From Apostichopus japonicus (lineage: Eukaryota > Echinodermata > Holothuroidea > Aspidochirotida > Stichopodidae), in contig NC_092570.1 in NCBI RefSeq assembly GCF_037975245.1, forward strand, positions 3,307,501-3,371,500: DNA of 64,000 bases. Direction: 5' to 3'. The position numbers were made by a program, and so were the translations under genes. This document shows positions 54,001 to 55,885 of the stretch, piece by piece. A model generated the notes under the pieces. That model saw nothing but the letters and a program-made list of their open reading frames with translations, did not search any database and was not told the DNA's origin. Within the stretch, counting starts at the first letter, position 1, and each line of letters starts with the position of its first letter.

Positions 54001-55311
54001 TGAAAACCACCTCCTAATTTATGAATCCCTCCTCATGCATGAATCCCTCCACACTAAAAATTAACAACAGACTCAGAGATTATTTTCTCGTGATCTTATG
54101 ATGTCATGATCGTACAAACAACTGTGGGCTGTCGTATAGGGTTAGTATCATCAAATGTTTATCATACTACGTAGAGACGTTGAGTGACTGACTTTCAAAG
54201 CATTTTAAAACCCTCACCCAATTCACCTTACAGCTGTGAATTGTCTCTACTGCAATTGGTATGGGTGGAGTGTGTCACAAGATCGAGCGAGGCAATGTGA
54301 GTATTACTTTACTTATAAACAGTTATGTCAATAAATGAACAAAAGTCAGCAAAAGGCATCTTGTGAAATATTTACATCTAGGAGAAAAATGTAGTGCTCA
54401 CAGTTTGCATTAATAAGCAATACCACAAAATTTGCATAGTAATTTGCCATGCAATAAAGGTTTAAGTATTCCCTGACACAGAGAACTGACCATTCCCATA
54501 CTAGCCATTAAAAGCATTAAACTAATGAATGATTTCAATGATGGAGTCTATTTTACATTTTTTATTTATATTTTATATTTATTTTTATTATTATTATTTT
54601 ATTATGTATTATTATTTATATTTTATTACTATTTTTATTTATTTTCTTTATAAATTATATTTTTATATTTTAATCTTTGGCAAGGGATTTTACCTTTCTT
54701 GCATAGCTCTATGGAAGCCTCCAAGAGTACCTCCAGTTCTCCCTTGGGAAGGACTGGGATGATCCATCTTGGCTTGTTGATCATGGTATCCAAGCGGCTG
54801 AGGGCATCCAACGGAAACTCTACTTCATTGCTGTCATTCTCTTCCCCCGCTTCTCCATCTTGAATACCCTGGAAGAGATTGTTTATTATCGATATATGAA
54901 TGATGATGATGTCACCCTATAAAAACAATACGCGCTTTATAGCAACGAGTACCGCAGAATCTGTAAAATGATTCTAGTTTAATGGTTACGTACTGTAAGG
55001 AATCATGCTGGTTTGGTGTAGACACATTTTTTATATCAAACCTTCAATTTTACGATCATAAAAAACTCTCACTATAGGAATGCAATGTTATGATGAACAA
55101 AATTCCTCGATAAGAGCTAAAATGGCTAGCATTTTATTTATGAGATCAACTTTTACACACCAAGATTTTATACAAGATCAATATTTAAGAGAGTACATGA
55201 TCTCCTCACCTCTTCCTGTGTGATGTCTTCTTCCGTTGGTTCCGCGGGTACAGTGGGTTTGTCAGGAGTGGTTTCACCACTCACCGGCCCAGTCTTCGTC
55301 TCTACAGTCAT
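2823..55311 (-). CDS. USP9X: USP9X/fat facets-type ubiquitin carboxyl-terminal hydrolase, spliced, 56 coding exons seen, 3' end outside window
   Basis: A very large cysteine protease of the USP (C19) family that removes ubiquitin from substrate proteins; family members act in the cytoplasm in protein stability, trafficking and polarity. The joined exons give 2389 codons without a stop. Landmarks: ubiquitin-like domain about residues 861-941; Cys box [13 protein letters not shown] with Cys1535; EQHDALEFF in exon 40; zinc ligands Cys1694/Cys1697 and Cys1741/Cys1744; His box SGGHYYSY with His1849; WYKFDDG with Asp1871; domain end at [11 protein letters not shown] near 1925. All catalytic residues are intact. 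Vertebrate USP9X is about 2550 residues, so the disordered C-terminal tail is missing here and must be encoded left of position 1. Exons are listed separately, numbered 5' to 3' on the minus strand. USP24 and USP34 are less likely because colinear similarity to USP9X is continuous. Confidence 0.97.
3635..3780 (-). repeat. Partial duplication of the exon 55 3' end and donor (about 89-bp offset)
   Basis: Bases about 3724-3780 (end of exon 55 and start of the intron) recur at about 3635-3692. Both have ATGCCAAARTTGTTTG, then CAACATAGCACTC-like sequence and a TTGATAAT-like block. In the downstream copy the GGGTGAGTG donor has become GGGAGTG, so it no longer offers a GT donor at that place. This is an old segmental duplication of an exon edge. 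Confidence 0.65.
3762..3930 (-). CDS. USP9X: USP9X exon 55
   Basis: Residues 2266-2322, [38 protein letters not shown] and [15 protein letters not shown]. Donor GTGAGT, phase 1. Intron 55 (736 bases) starts with a decayed copy of this exon's 3' end and donor about 89 bases downstream (see the repeat at 3635-3780). Confidence 0.95.
5026..5187 (-). CDS. USP9X: USP9X exon 54
   Basis: Residues 2212-2265, [20 protein letters not shown], then [20 protein letters not shown]. Donor GTGAGG, phase 0; 54 codons. Intron 54 (1095 bases) contains a CpG-containing plus-strand open frame of 128 codons at 4540-4926 of unknown meaning. Confidence 0.94.
5622..5795 (-). CDS. USP9X: USP9X exon 53
   Basis: Residues 2154-2211, [40 protein letters not shown] and [12 protein letters not shown], very close to vertebrates. 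The donor chosen is GTACGT; a second GT nine bases earlier (GTACCA) would give a shorter exon but fits the consensus less well. Intron 53 (434 bases) is unremarkable. Confidence 0.94.
6578..6708 (-). CDS. USP9X: USP9X exon 52
   Basis: Residues 2110-2153, [20 protein letters not shown] and [20 protein letters not shown]. The AG used is after CATAACC; it joins exon 51 in phase to give a Val codon. Donor GTAAGA, phase 0. Intron 52 (782 bases) has no recognised repeat. Confidence 0.92.
8860..8941 (-). CDS. USP9X: USP9X exon 51
   Basis: Residues 2083-2110, [20 protein letters not shown] then TFQMNGH. Vertebrate USP9X has a longer Ser/Pro-rich insert after this point; here it is short. Donor GTAAGA, phase 1. 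Intron 51 (2151 bases) shows no element with recognisable ends; it has short A and T runs and a stretch of more complex sequence at 6780-7190 that I cannot assign. Confidence 0.93.
9922..10063 (-). CDS. USP9X: USP9X exon 50
   Basis: Residues 2035-2082, [20 protein letters not shown] and [18 protein letters not shown]. It is more divergent from vertebrates than the protease domain but clearly colinear. Donor GTGAGA, phase 0. Intron 50 (980 bases) has a C-rich patch near 9546-9565 and no recognised repeat. Confidence 0.93.
10355..10427 (-). mobile_element. tRNA-like SINE head
   Basis: Read on the minus strand it starts GGCTGGATAGCTC (box A-like) and contains a perfect box B, GGTTCGATTCC, 45-50 bases later. 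The acceptor arms do not pair well, so it is a tRNA-derived retroposon head rather than a tRNA gene. The body downstream (towards 10250) is AT-rich and its end was not found. It lies in intron 49 in the gene's own orientation. Confidence 0.55.
10777..10988 (-). mobile_element. Short retroposon with a U2 snRNA-derived 5' head, flanked by an 11-bp direct repeat
   Basis: On the minus strand the element begins at about 10981 with the U2 snRNA 5' end: 43 of the first 45 bases match, including CTTCTCGGCCTTTTGGCTAA and the branch-point-recognition block GTGTAGTATC. After that the sequence leaves U2 completely and continues with a TTCCC/GGGGAA hairpin, a CAGTCC/GGACTG hairpin and a GCCCAG/CTGGGC hairpin followed by TTTTT. 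The same 11 bases, TGATCACTTAT on the plus strand, flank both sides (10777-10787 and 10978-10988), as expected of a target-site duplication. It has no U2 Sm-site context or 3' stem-loops, so it is not a working U2 gene. SINEs with snRNA heads (SINEU) are known in other animals. Confidence 0.75.
12544..12635 (-). CDS. USP9X: USP9X exon 49
   Basis: Residues 2005-2035, [20 protein letters not shown] then [11 protein letters not shown], matching the FLFTTGFHTKK segment of vertebrate USP9X. Donor GTACGT, phase 2. Intron 49 (2480 bases) holds a U2-headed retroposon at 10777-10988, a tRNA-like element at 10355-10427 and AT-rich sequence of no clear identity from about 11100 to 12500. Confidence 0.93.
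12718..12966 (-). repeat. Degenerate left part of the 72-bp array
   Basis: About three diverged units of the array described next, recognisable by CAGCACTTTGYTGAGATGGTGG and ACAGCCCAC, with substitutions and an insertion of G-rich sequence near 12875-12900. The donor motif TTACTCACC survives in one of them (about 12850). The gradient from diverged (left) to near-identical (right) fits growth from the exon side. Confidence 0.7.
12967..13326 (-). repeat. 72-bp tandem array copying the exon 48 end and its splice donor, 5 near-identical units
   Basis: Units start at 12967, 13039, 13111, 13183 and 13255, exactly 72 bases apart. In the transcript each unit holds 52 bases equivalent to the exon 48 3' end followed by a GTGAGTAAGC- or GTGAGTAGAC-type donor and a few intron bases. 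The unit next to the exon provides its real 3' end. 72 is a multiple of 3, so reading frame passes through, but units 2 and 4 (13039-13110 and 13183-13254) have CAATAA in place of CAACAA and so an in-frame stop. Units alternate in type, giving a 144-bp higher-order period. Confidence 0.93.
13275..13459 (-). CDS. USP9X: USP9X exon 48 (3' end duplicated in the intron)
   Basis: Residues 1943-2004, [38 protein letters not shown], then [15 protein letters not shown]. The donor chosen, GTGAGT after CAACTG, lies in the unit of the 72-bp array nearest the exon and joins exon 49 in phase 0. Further copies of the same exon end and donor follow downstream, but reading into the next unit reaches TAA. Because the last 52 exon bases belong to the repeat unit, the exon 3' end is itself part of the array. 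Confidence 0.9.
14121..14230 (-). CDS. USP9X: USP9X exon 47 (end of protease domain)
   Basis: Residues 1906-1943, [20 protein letters not shown] closes the USP fold, followed by a divergent charged linker ([16 protein letters not shown]). Donor GTGAGT, phase 1. Intron 47 (661 bases) contains a G run near 13509-13517. Confidence 0.96.
14665..14729 (-). CDS. USP9X: USP9X exon 46
   Basis: Residues 1885-1906 ([20 protein letters not shown]), virtually identical to vertebrate USP9X. Donor GTATGA, phase 2. Intron 46 (434 bases) is T-rich near 14290-14345 and has no recognised element. Confidence 0.97.
14989..15070 (-). CDS. USP9X: USP9X exon 45 (catalytic Asp)
   Basis: Residues 1857-1884, [20 protein letters not shown] then CRMDDDE. 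Asp1871, directly after KF, matches the third member of the USP triad. Donor GTGAGT, phase 0. Intron 45 is 259 bases, with a short AAT-rich stretch near 14795-14830. Confidence 0.97.
15745..15895 (-). CDS. USP9X: USP9X exon 44 (catalytic His box)
   Basis: Residues 1807-1857. An acidic loop ([12 protein letters not shown]) is followed by [20 protein letters not shown] and YSYILQ. His1849 in GGHYYSY is the catalytic general base. The acidic loop is more Glu/Asp-rich than the Ser/Gln-rich loop in vertebrates. Donor GTAATA, weak. Intron 44 (674 bases) has a G-rich stretch near 15710-15727. Confidence 0.97.
15978..16244 (+). mobile_element. tRNA-derived SINE with 9-bp target-site duplication
   Basis: The body begins AGTGTTAGCTCAGTGCGGG (box A TTAGCTCAGTG) and has box B GAGTTCGAGTCAC about 50 bases later. 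A tRNA-unrelated part follows to a CCTGCATGCAGG palindrome and an ACATAT/ACACAT-rich tail. ACAGAAAGG occurs at both ends (15978-15986 and 16236-16244), the expected target-site duplication. It lies in intron 43, antisense to USP9X. Confidence 0.75.
16814..16905 (-). CDS. USP9X: USP9X exon 43
   Basis: Residues 1776-1807, [20 protein letters not shown] then [10 protein letters not shown]. Donor GTGAGT, phase 1. Intron 43 (918 bases) carries a tRNA-derived SINE at 15978-16244 with target-site repeats. Confidence 0.97.
17630..17715 (-). CDS. USP9X: USP9X exon 42
   Basis: Residues 1748-1776, [20 protein letters not shown] then KRFDYDWER. The [11 protein letters not shown] strand is a USP family signature. 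Donor GTAAGT, phase 2. Intron 42 (724 bases) contains G-rich DNA near 17290-17320 and no repeat that I recognise. Confidence 0.97.
17948..18257. repeat. 44-bp tandem array, about 7 copies
   Basis: The unit begins CATAGATTTGTACTCATACT and ends CCAATGGGAATTTA. The last four copies alternate between two variants (CATCATTGGG and ACCAATGGG), so the array also has an 88-bp period. It fills the start of intron 41, about 30 bases from the exon 41 donor. Confidence 0.85.
18286..18427 (-). CDS. USP9X: USP9X exon 41 (second zinc ligands)
   Basis: Residues 1700-1747, [39 protein letters not shown], ending EKCNKK. Cys1741 and Cys1744 complete the zinc site begun in exon 40. Donor GTTAAT, somewhat weak. 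Intron 41 (570 bases) begins with a seven-copy 44-bp tandem array only about 30 bases from this donor. Confidence 0.97.
19471..19644 (-). CDS. USP9X: USP9X exon 40 (substrate-cleft motif and first zinc ligands)
   Basis: Residues 1642-1700, [20 protein letters not shown] and [16 protein letters not shown]. The EQHDALEFF motif is the USP family's conserved helix near the active site. Cys1694 and Cys1697 form the first CxxC of the zinc site. Donor GTGAGT, phase 2. Intron 40 (1043 bases) has a short GGCC-rich block at 18562-18576 and nothing else. Confidence 0.97.
20435..20628 (-). CDS. USP9X: USP9X exon 39
   Basis: Residues 1578-1642. A variable linker ([14 protein letters not shown]) leads into [20 protein letters not shown] and [14 protein letters not shown], part of the protease fold. 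Donor GTAAGT, phase 2. Intron 39 (790 bases) has no recognised element. Confidence 0.96.
21192..21293 (-). CDS. USP9X: USP9X exon 38
   Basis: Residues 1544-1577, [20 protein letters not shown] then an acidic stretch ending DGDEKQDNE, the same acidic insert that follows the Cys box in vertebrate USP9X. 34 codons, phase 0-0, donor GTAAGA. Intron 38 (563 bases) has a C-rich tract at 21004-21094. Confidence 0.96.
21715..21836 (-). CDS. USP9X: USP9X exon 37 (catalytic Cys box)
   Basis: Residues 1503-1543, [20 protein letters not shown] then [16 protein letters not shown]. This is the USP Cys box with nucleophile Cys1535 and the oxyanion-hole Asn1530, both intact. Donor GTAGGT, phase 0. Intron 37 (421 bases) contains a run of 16 G at 21427-21442 on the plus strand. 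Confidence 0.98.
22542..22752 (-). CDS. USP9X: USP9X exon 36
   Basis: Residues 1433-1503, [14 protein letters not shown], a variable lysine-rich patch, then [20 protein letters not shown] and TLREMYYSG. This is the end of the scaffold before the protease domain. Donor GTAGGT, phase 1. Intron 36 (705 bases) has plus-strand frames of no evident meaning. Confidence 0.96.
23667..23813 (-). CDS. USP9X: USP9X exon 35
   Basis: Residues 1384-1432, [20 protein letters not shown] then [19 protein letters not shown]. 49 codons, phase 0-0, donor GTCAGT. Intron 35 (914 bases) has a C-rich stretch at 22917-22950 and no recognised repeat. Confidence 0.96.
24084..24230 (-). CDS. USP9X: USP9X exon 34
   Basis: Residues 1335-1383, [20 protein letters not shown] and [18 protein letters not shown], almost unchanged from vertebrates. 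49 codons, phase 0-0, donor GTAAGT. Intron 34 is 270 bases. Confidence 0.97.
24495..24603 (-). CDS. USP9X: USP9X exon 33
   Basis: Residues 1298-1334, [20 protein letters not shown] then [12 protein letters not shown]. Donor GTTAGT, phase 0. Intron 33 is 264 bases with a G-rich patch just past the donor (24446-24460). Confidence 0.94.
24944..25107 (-). CDS. USP9X: USP9X exon 32
   Basis: Residues 1244-1298, an acidic start ([13 protein letters not shown]) then [20 protein letters not shown] and [12 protein letters not shown]. Donor GTAACC, phase 2. Intron 32 (340 bases) shows no feature. Confidence 0.95.
25619..25750 (-). CDS. USP9X: USP9X exon 31
   Basis: Residues 1200-1243, [20 protein letters not shown] and [14 protein letters not shown]. 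44 codons, phase 0-0, donor GTCAGT. Intron 31 (511 bases) contains a C-rich pyrimidine tract at 25433-25508, G-rich in the transcript and potentially able to form G-quadruplexes. Confidence 0.95.
26111..26351 (-). CDS. USP9X: USP9X exon 30
   Basis: Residues 1119-1199. It contains [37 protein letters not shown] and [20 protein letters not shown]. At 241 bases this is the longest exon. Donor GTACGT, phase 0. Intron 30 (360 bases) contains nothing notable. Confidence 0.95.
26902..26993 (-). CDS. USP9X: USP9X exon 29
   Basis: Residues 1089-1119, [20 protein letters not shown] then [11 protein letters not shown]. Donor GTTAGT, phase 2. Intron 29 (550 bases) has a C run near 26520 and no identified repeat. 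Confidence 0.95.
27196..27258 (-). CDS. USP9X: USP9X exon 28
   Basis: Residues 1068-1088 ([20 protein letters not shown] plus Q). 21 codons, phase 0-0, donor GTAAGT. Intron 28 is 202 bases and contains a G run near 27009. Confidence 0.94.
28214..28332 (-). CDS. USP9X: USP9X exon 27
   Basis: Residues 1028-1067, [20 protein letters not shown] then [17 protein letters not shown]. The LxSxFFGxSxSQVLY motif fixes orthology to USP9X. Donor GTAAGA, phase 0. Intron 27 (955 bases) has a G run at about 27594-27603 and no recognised element. Confidence 0.95.
28372..28762. repeat. 130-bp tandem repeat, 3 copies
   Basis: Two nearly identical 130-bp units (28501-28630 and 28631-28760) and one more diverged unit (28372-28500), each containing AGACAGCAGTTGTGACTGG and CTACACATAAAGACATC. 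They make up most of intron 26. The frames in them carry no known domain. Confidence 0.88.
28828..28948 (-). CDS. USP9X: USP9X exon 26
   Basis: Residues 988-1028, [19 protein letters not shown] then [18 protein letters not shown]. This opens the second helical scaffold; it is less similar to vertebrates than its neighbours but colinear. Donor GTGAGT, phase 1. Intron 26 (495 bases) is mostly a 130-bp tandem repeat. Confidence 0.93.
29432..29569 (-). CDS. USP9X: USP9X exon 25 (Ser/Asp-rich linker)
   Basis: Residues 942-987. It starts LITAKL, closing the ubiquitin-like domain, then has the serine/aspartate linker [17 protein letters not shown], and ends KCLPGV. The linker is nearly unchanged from vertebrates although it is low-complexity. 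Donor GTGAGT, phase 0; 46 codons. Intron 25 (483 bases) is unremarkable apart from G-rich sequence at 29098-29125. Confidence 0.95.
30093..30204 (-). CDS. USP9X: USP9X exon 24 (ubiquitin-like domain, second half)
   Basis: Residues 904-941, [20 protein letters not shown] then GSMALRDRT, the second half of the ubiquitin-like fold with the DDRKLIG turn conserved. Donor GTTAGT, phase 0. Intron 24 (523 bases) has C-rich DNA near 29748-29760 and no repeat. Confidence 0.95.
30383..30511 (-). CDS. USP9X: USP9X exon 23 (ubiquitin-like domain, first half)
   Basis: Residues 861-904, [40 protein letters not shown]. The beta-strand then helix pattern matches the first half of the ubiquitin-like domain known in USP9X. 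Donor GTAAGT, phase 2. Intron 23 is 178 bases. Confidence 0.95.
30759..34234. mobile_element. 3.48-kb inverted-repeat (foldback) element filling intron 22
   Basis: The ends are GGGTCAATCCATGCC and its exact complement GGCATGGATTGACCC, with AATT on both outer sides. The arms, about 30759-32310 and 32683-34234, are complementary along their length with few changes, centred near 32496. They contain matching landmarks such as the nested hairpin GTTGCTAGG...CCTAGCAAC (30897 and 34076) and G-rich/C-rich tracts near 33000 and 31980. The centre (32310-32683) contains a further repeat of about 200 bp. No frame above 80 codons and no transposase was seen, so it is non-autonomous. The family is not identified. 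Confidence 0.85.
34358..34569 (-). CDS. USP9X: USP9X exon 22
   Basis: Residues 791-861, [20 protein letters not shown] and [13 protein letters not shown], ending EERTILPMA with a split Arg. This is the end of the N-terminal scaffold. Donor GTAGAG, phase 2. Intron 22 (3846 bases, the longest coding-region intron) is almost entirely the inverted repeat at 30759-34234. Confidence 0.97.
34895..35250. repeat. Degenerate tandem repeat of about 178 bp, 2-3 copies
   Basis: Sequences around 34905-35060 and 35083-35245 share TACTGGTTCAATTTCTA-like, GGCTTGTYTCTCAA and GCCTGAATGCTT blocks with an offset of about 178 bases; a third partial copy with GTTCAATATCTTG and CTGAACGCTTGGC follows. It lies in intron 21. 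Divergence is substantial. Confidence 0.55.
35778..35988 (-). CDS. USP9X: USP9X exon 21
   Basis: Residues 720-790, [37 protein letters not shown] and [14 protein letters not shown]. Donor GTTAGT, phase 0. Intron 21 (1208 bases) contains a two- to three-copy degenerate tandem repeat of about 178 bp around 34895-35250. Confidence 0.97.
36576..36679 (-). CDS. USP9X: USP9X exon 20
   Basis: Residues 686-720, [19 protein letters not shown] and [14 protein letters not shown]. Donor GTAAGG inside the lysine codon (phase 2). Intron 20 (587 bases) has a C run at about 36349-36361. Confidence 0.96.
37295..37366 (-). CDS. USP9X: USP9X exon 19
   Basis: Residues 662-685 ([24 protein letters not shown]). 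24 codons, phase 0-0, donor GTAAGG. The scaffold sequence is nearly identical to vertebrate USP9X. Intron 19 (615 bases) is without recognised features. Confidence 0.96.
37860..37999 (-). CDS. USP9X: USP9X exon 18
   Basis: Residues 615-661. After a variable start ([10 protein letters not shown]) comes [20 protein letters not shown] and [13 protein letters not shown], conserved in all USP9X proteins. The donor is GTATCG, superficially like a minor-class site, but no minor-class branch point is evident in intron 18 (493 bases). Confidence 0.96.
38482..38632 (-). CDS. USP9X: USP9X exon 17
   Basis: Residues 565-615, [20 protein letters not shown] and [15 protein letters not shown], then a lysine-rich end that diverges from the vertebrate protein. 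Donor GTAAGG, phase 1. Intron 17 (482 bases) holds a short G run near 38151-38169 and nothing else. Confidence 0.95.
39628..39744 (-). CDS. USP9X: USP9X exon 16
   Basis: Residues 526-564, [38 protein letters not shown]. 39 codons, phase 0-0, donor GTATGA. Intron 16 (995 bases) has a long pyrimidine tract on the plus strand at 39255-39345, which is purine/G-rich in the transcript. Confidence 0.96.
40778..40984 (-). CDS. USP9X: USP9X exon 15
   Basis: Residues 457-525, including [32 protein letters not shown] and [11 protein letters not shown], among the most conserved scaffold segments. 69 codons, phase 0-0, donor GTGTGT. Intron 15 (1033 bases) contains no recognised repeat. Confidence 0.97.
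41198..41302 (-). CDS. USP9X: USP9X exon 14
   Basis: Residues 422-456, [20 protein letters not shown] then [15 protein letters not shown]. 35 codons, phase 0-0, donor GTTAGC. Intron 14 is short (213 bases). Confidence 0.96.
41568..41949. mobile_element. MITE-like element with 10-bp terminal inverted repeats
   Basis: GGCGTAGGAA at 41580-41589 is mirrored by TTCCTACGCC at 41927-41936. ATTCAAAACA lies just outside the left end and ATTCAAACA just outside the right, a probable target-site duplication. Inside are G and C homopolymer runs that can pair with one another and two copies of CACCAAATTGCATCT. There is no coding capacity. A SINE-like retroposon is also possible because the inner structure is not palindromic. 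Confidence 0.55.
42808..42897 (-). CDS. USP9X: USP9X exon 13
   Basis: Residues 392-421, [19 protein letters not shown] then [10 protein letters not shown]. 30 codons, phase 0-0, donor GTAAAC. Intron 13 (1505 bases) contains a MITE-like element at 41578-41940; the 850 bases before it show no recognised feature. Confidence 0.95.
43317..43379 (-). CDS. USP9X: USP9X exon 12
   Basis: Residues 371-391 ([20 protein letters not shown]), scaffold region. 21 codons, phase 0-0, donor GTGAGG. Intron 12 (419 bases) has a C-rich stretch near 43010-43045 and nothing else. Confidence 0.95.
43640..44210. repeat. AT-rich degenerate tandem repeat
   Basis: Imperfect units of roughly 80 bases containing AGGCATTGTTCATTATATG, TTAAAACAATGTTCATTAC and TTTGTTACATCTATTACAA. 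It fills most of intron 11. Copy number and boundaries are unclear. Confidence 0.6.
44400..44538 (-). CDS. USP9X: USP9X exon 11
   Basis: Residues 324-370, [27 protein letters not shown] and [10 protein letters not shown], almost identical to the vertebrate protein. Donor GTAAGT, phase 0. Intron 11 (1020 bases) is largely a degenerate AT-rich tandem repeat, listed separately. Confidence 0.96.
45103..45188 (-). CDS. USP9X: USP9X exon 10
   Basis: Residues 296-324, [20 protein letters not shown] then MFRLKMILR. Donor GTGAGC, phase 2. Intron 10 (564 bases) contains no recognised element. Confidence 0.95.
45428..45808 (+). mobile_element. tRNA-derived SINE, apparently full length
   Basis: The head has GTGGTCAAGTGGTCTAGGC (box A region) and GGTTCGAGTCCTGG (box B), spaced as in a tRNA. 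It is followed by CCTTGGGCAAGGCGCT and CACCCAGGTGTTTAAATGGG, a conserved core type seen in tRNA-SINEs of marine animals, then a unique part with AAGTCCCCAGGGGACACAT and TTACCAATGACCAGGGG. The 3' end near CCTTCAACTTTAAT is defined by the related copy at 55690-55885. It lies antisense in intron 9. Confidence 0.72.
46322..46420 (-). CDS. USP9X: USP9X exon 9
   Basis: Residues 263-295, with the highly conserved [14 protein letters not shown] and NDALSLIIK. Donor GTGAGT, phase 0; 33 codons. Intron 9 (1133 bases) carries a full-length tRNA-derived SINE at about 45428-45808. Confidence 0.95.
47692..47758 (-). CDS. USP9X: USP9X exon 8
   Basis: Residues 240-262 ([20 protein letters not shown]), aligning with PFGQCYEFLT in vertebrate USP9X. 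Donor GTAAGT, phase 0. Intron 8 (1271 bases) contains a plus-strand open frame of 103 codons at 47245-47556 that I could not assign, and G-rich sequence at 47590-47620. Confidence 0.94.
48302..48385 (-). repeat. Duplicated exon 7 3' end and splice donor (42-bp offset)
   Basis: GAGGCTCTCTCACCTTATCA plus GAGCATGAATGACAG at the exon edge recurs 42 bases downstream in the transcript as GAGGCTCTCACCTTATCAAA plus ACATGAATGACAG. The copy has the exonic-type bases and a donor (GTGAGAGC) as good as the real one. If the downstream donor were used, the reading frame would meet TGA directly after the real exon end. Confidence 0.8.
48358..48476 (-). CDS. USP9X: USP9X exon 7
   Basis: Residues 201-240, [19 protein letters not shown] through VSVIHALIR. 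The donor is GTGAGA, phase 2. About 42 bases into intron 7 lies a near-copy of the last 29 exon bases plus the donor (see the repeat entry at 48302-48385). The rest of intron 7 (599 bases) is unremarkable. Confidence 0.95.
49324..49374 (-). CDS. USP9X: USP9X exon 6 (51 bases)
   Basis: Residues 184-200 ([17 protein letters not shown]), aligning with the FARSPDPRSPK region of the vertebrate protein. Exactly 17 codons in phase 0-0, so skipping would keep the frame. Donor GTAAGA. Intron 6 (847 bases) has a pyrimidine-rich tract at about 49015-49085 and nothing else of note. Confidence 0.92.
50433..50478 (-). CDS. USP9X: USP9X exon 5 (46-base microexon-like)
   Basis: Residues 168-183 ([15 protein letters not shown]), matching the FHIYNGTRPSE segment of the vertebrate protein. 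Only 46 bases long. The donor is GTTTGT, weaker than the consensus, which with the short length makes this exon a candidate for skipping; skipping would break the frame. Intron 5 (1058 bases) shows only a short AT dinucleotide run near 50310. Confidence 0.9.
51542..51654 (-). CDS. USP9X: USP9X exon 4
   Basis: Residues 131-168, [15 protein letters not shown] followed by [20 protein letters not shown], part of the helical scaffold. The donor is GTAAGT within the AAG lysine codon (phase 2). Intron 4 (1063 bases) has a run of C at about 51473-51482, close to the donor, and no recognised element. Confidence 0.95.
52464..52576 (-). CDS. USP9X: USP9X exon 3
   Basis: Residues 93-130, containing CQRFFQDGL and [17 protein letters not shown], nearly identical to vertebrate USP9X. 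Donor GTAACC, phase 0. Intron 3 (809 bases) contains only a weak box-B-like motif near 51980-51990 with no matching box A, and otherwise nothing recognisable. Confidence 0.95.
52978..53824. repeat. 847-bp tandem duplication, copy A
   Basis: Begins TATTTTGAACAAATAAAAAA and ends in an AT-rich (TTTTAT)n stretch. It matches copy B with only a few percent differences, such as CTCGAG versus CTTGAG and small changes around 53395-53440. It lies in intron 2 and has no coding potential that I recognise. Confidence 0.92.
53825..54671. repeat. 847-bp tandem duplication, copy B
   Basis: The second unit, directly adjacent to copy A and ending about 20 bases before the exon 2 donor. The junction is in AT-rich simple sequence, which is the likely place of the unequal exchange. 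The low divergence suggests a recent event. Confidence 0.92.
54694..54868 (-). CDS. USP9X: USP9X exon 2
   Basis: Residues 35-93. The first part is acidic; the second part is strongly conserved ([20 protein letters not shown]), the start of the N-terminal helical scaffold. The donor is GTAAAA after AAG-AAA-G, so the last codon is split after one base. Intron 2 (2117 bases) is mostly an 847-bp tandem duplication listed separately; its second copy ends about 20 bases from this donor. Confidence 0.95.
55210..55311 (-). CDS. USP9X: USP9X exon 1 (start codon)
   Basis: Encodes residues 1-34, beginning [12 protein letters not shown] and ending in an acidic TQEE. The start is supported by an in-frame TAG four codons upstream and by ACC just before the ATG. 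The segment is low-complexity, Pro/Thr/Glu-rich and poorly conserved, as the N-terminus of the family is. The donor is GTGAGG, phase 0. A pyrimidine tract and AG at 55328-55329 (minus strand) suggest that only about 16 bases of 5' UTR belong to this exon, the rest being in upstream noncoding exon(s). Intron 1 (341 bases) shows nothing notable. Confidence 0.9.
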
Positions 55312-55689
55312 GGTGATCAGCTATCAACTGATATACGGAGAAAAAAATCCTTTGCAGTGCCTCGTTTACTTGATACAGAACAACTGTGGTAGCATCTTCA
55401 CCTGCATGCCTAACATGGAGAAGGGAATGCAAAACAAGGTTTGTCTTTGGTTAGTAAGTTTGTACGTAGCAGCATGTGTACATTTCTTGATGGTACCACA
55501 AAATAGCACATATATATATGCTCGGTAACAATACAAAAAAATTTCAAATTGCAAAGAACTGTTGAAAGGTAATTTAGCAAACATTTAACTTTCAATTTAA
55601 AGGAATCAGATAACCGACAGAACATAAAACCCCAACTAATCAGGCCTTGAAATTCATGATATTTACTGGCTAAATTTCAGTACAGCGCA

Positions 55690-55885
55690 CTATCAAACGA
55701 GTCCCCTGGGGGACATAGTTGCGGTGTGCAATAGTGCCAGGGGAGGGATTGTTTGAACTGTGCACTTTGGTATGTGGGTGTGACACGTTACCAATGACCA
55801 ATGACCAGGGGTTAGTGTTGTATAGTCAGTCATGTGAAGAGGCGTTGACCTTGAACAAGACTGTAAACCTTCAACTATTAATGCC
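55690..55885 (+). mobile_element. 5'-truncated copy of the 45.4-kb SINE
   Basis: Shares TCCCCTGGGGGACATAG, GTGCCAGGGGAGGGATTGTT, TACCAATGACCAGGGGTTAG and GAACAAGACTGTAAACCTTC with the 3' half of the SINE at 45428-45808, in the same orientation. The tRNA-like head is missing, as expected of incomplete reverse transcription. A small internal duplication, ACCAATGACCAATGACC, is specific to this copy. Confidence 0.75.

Noticed and set aside
53682-54762. Hydrophobic frames starting [13 protein letters not shown], present twice
   Set aside because: They translate AT-rich simple sequence at the end of each 847-bp duplicate unit, not a membrane protein gene.
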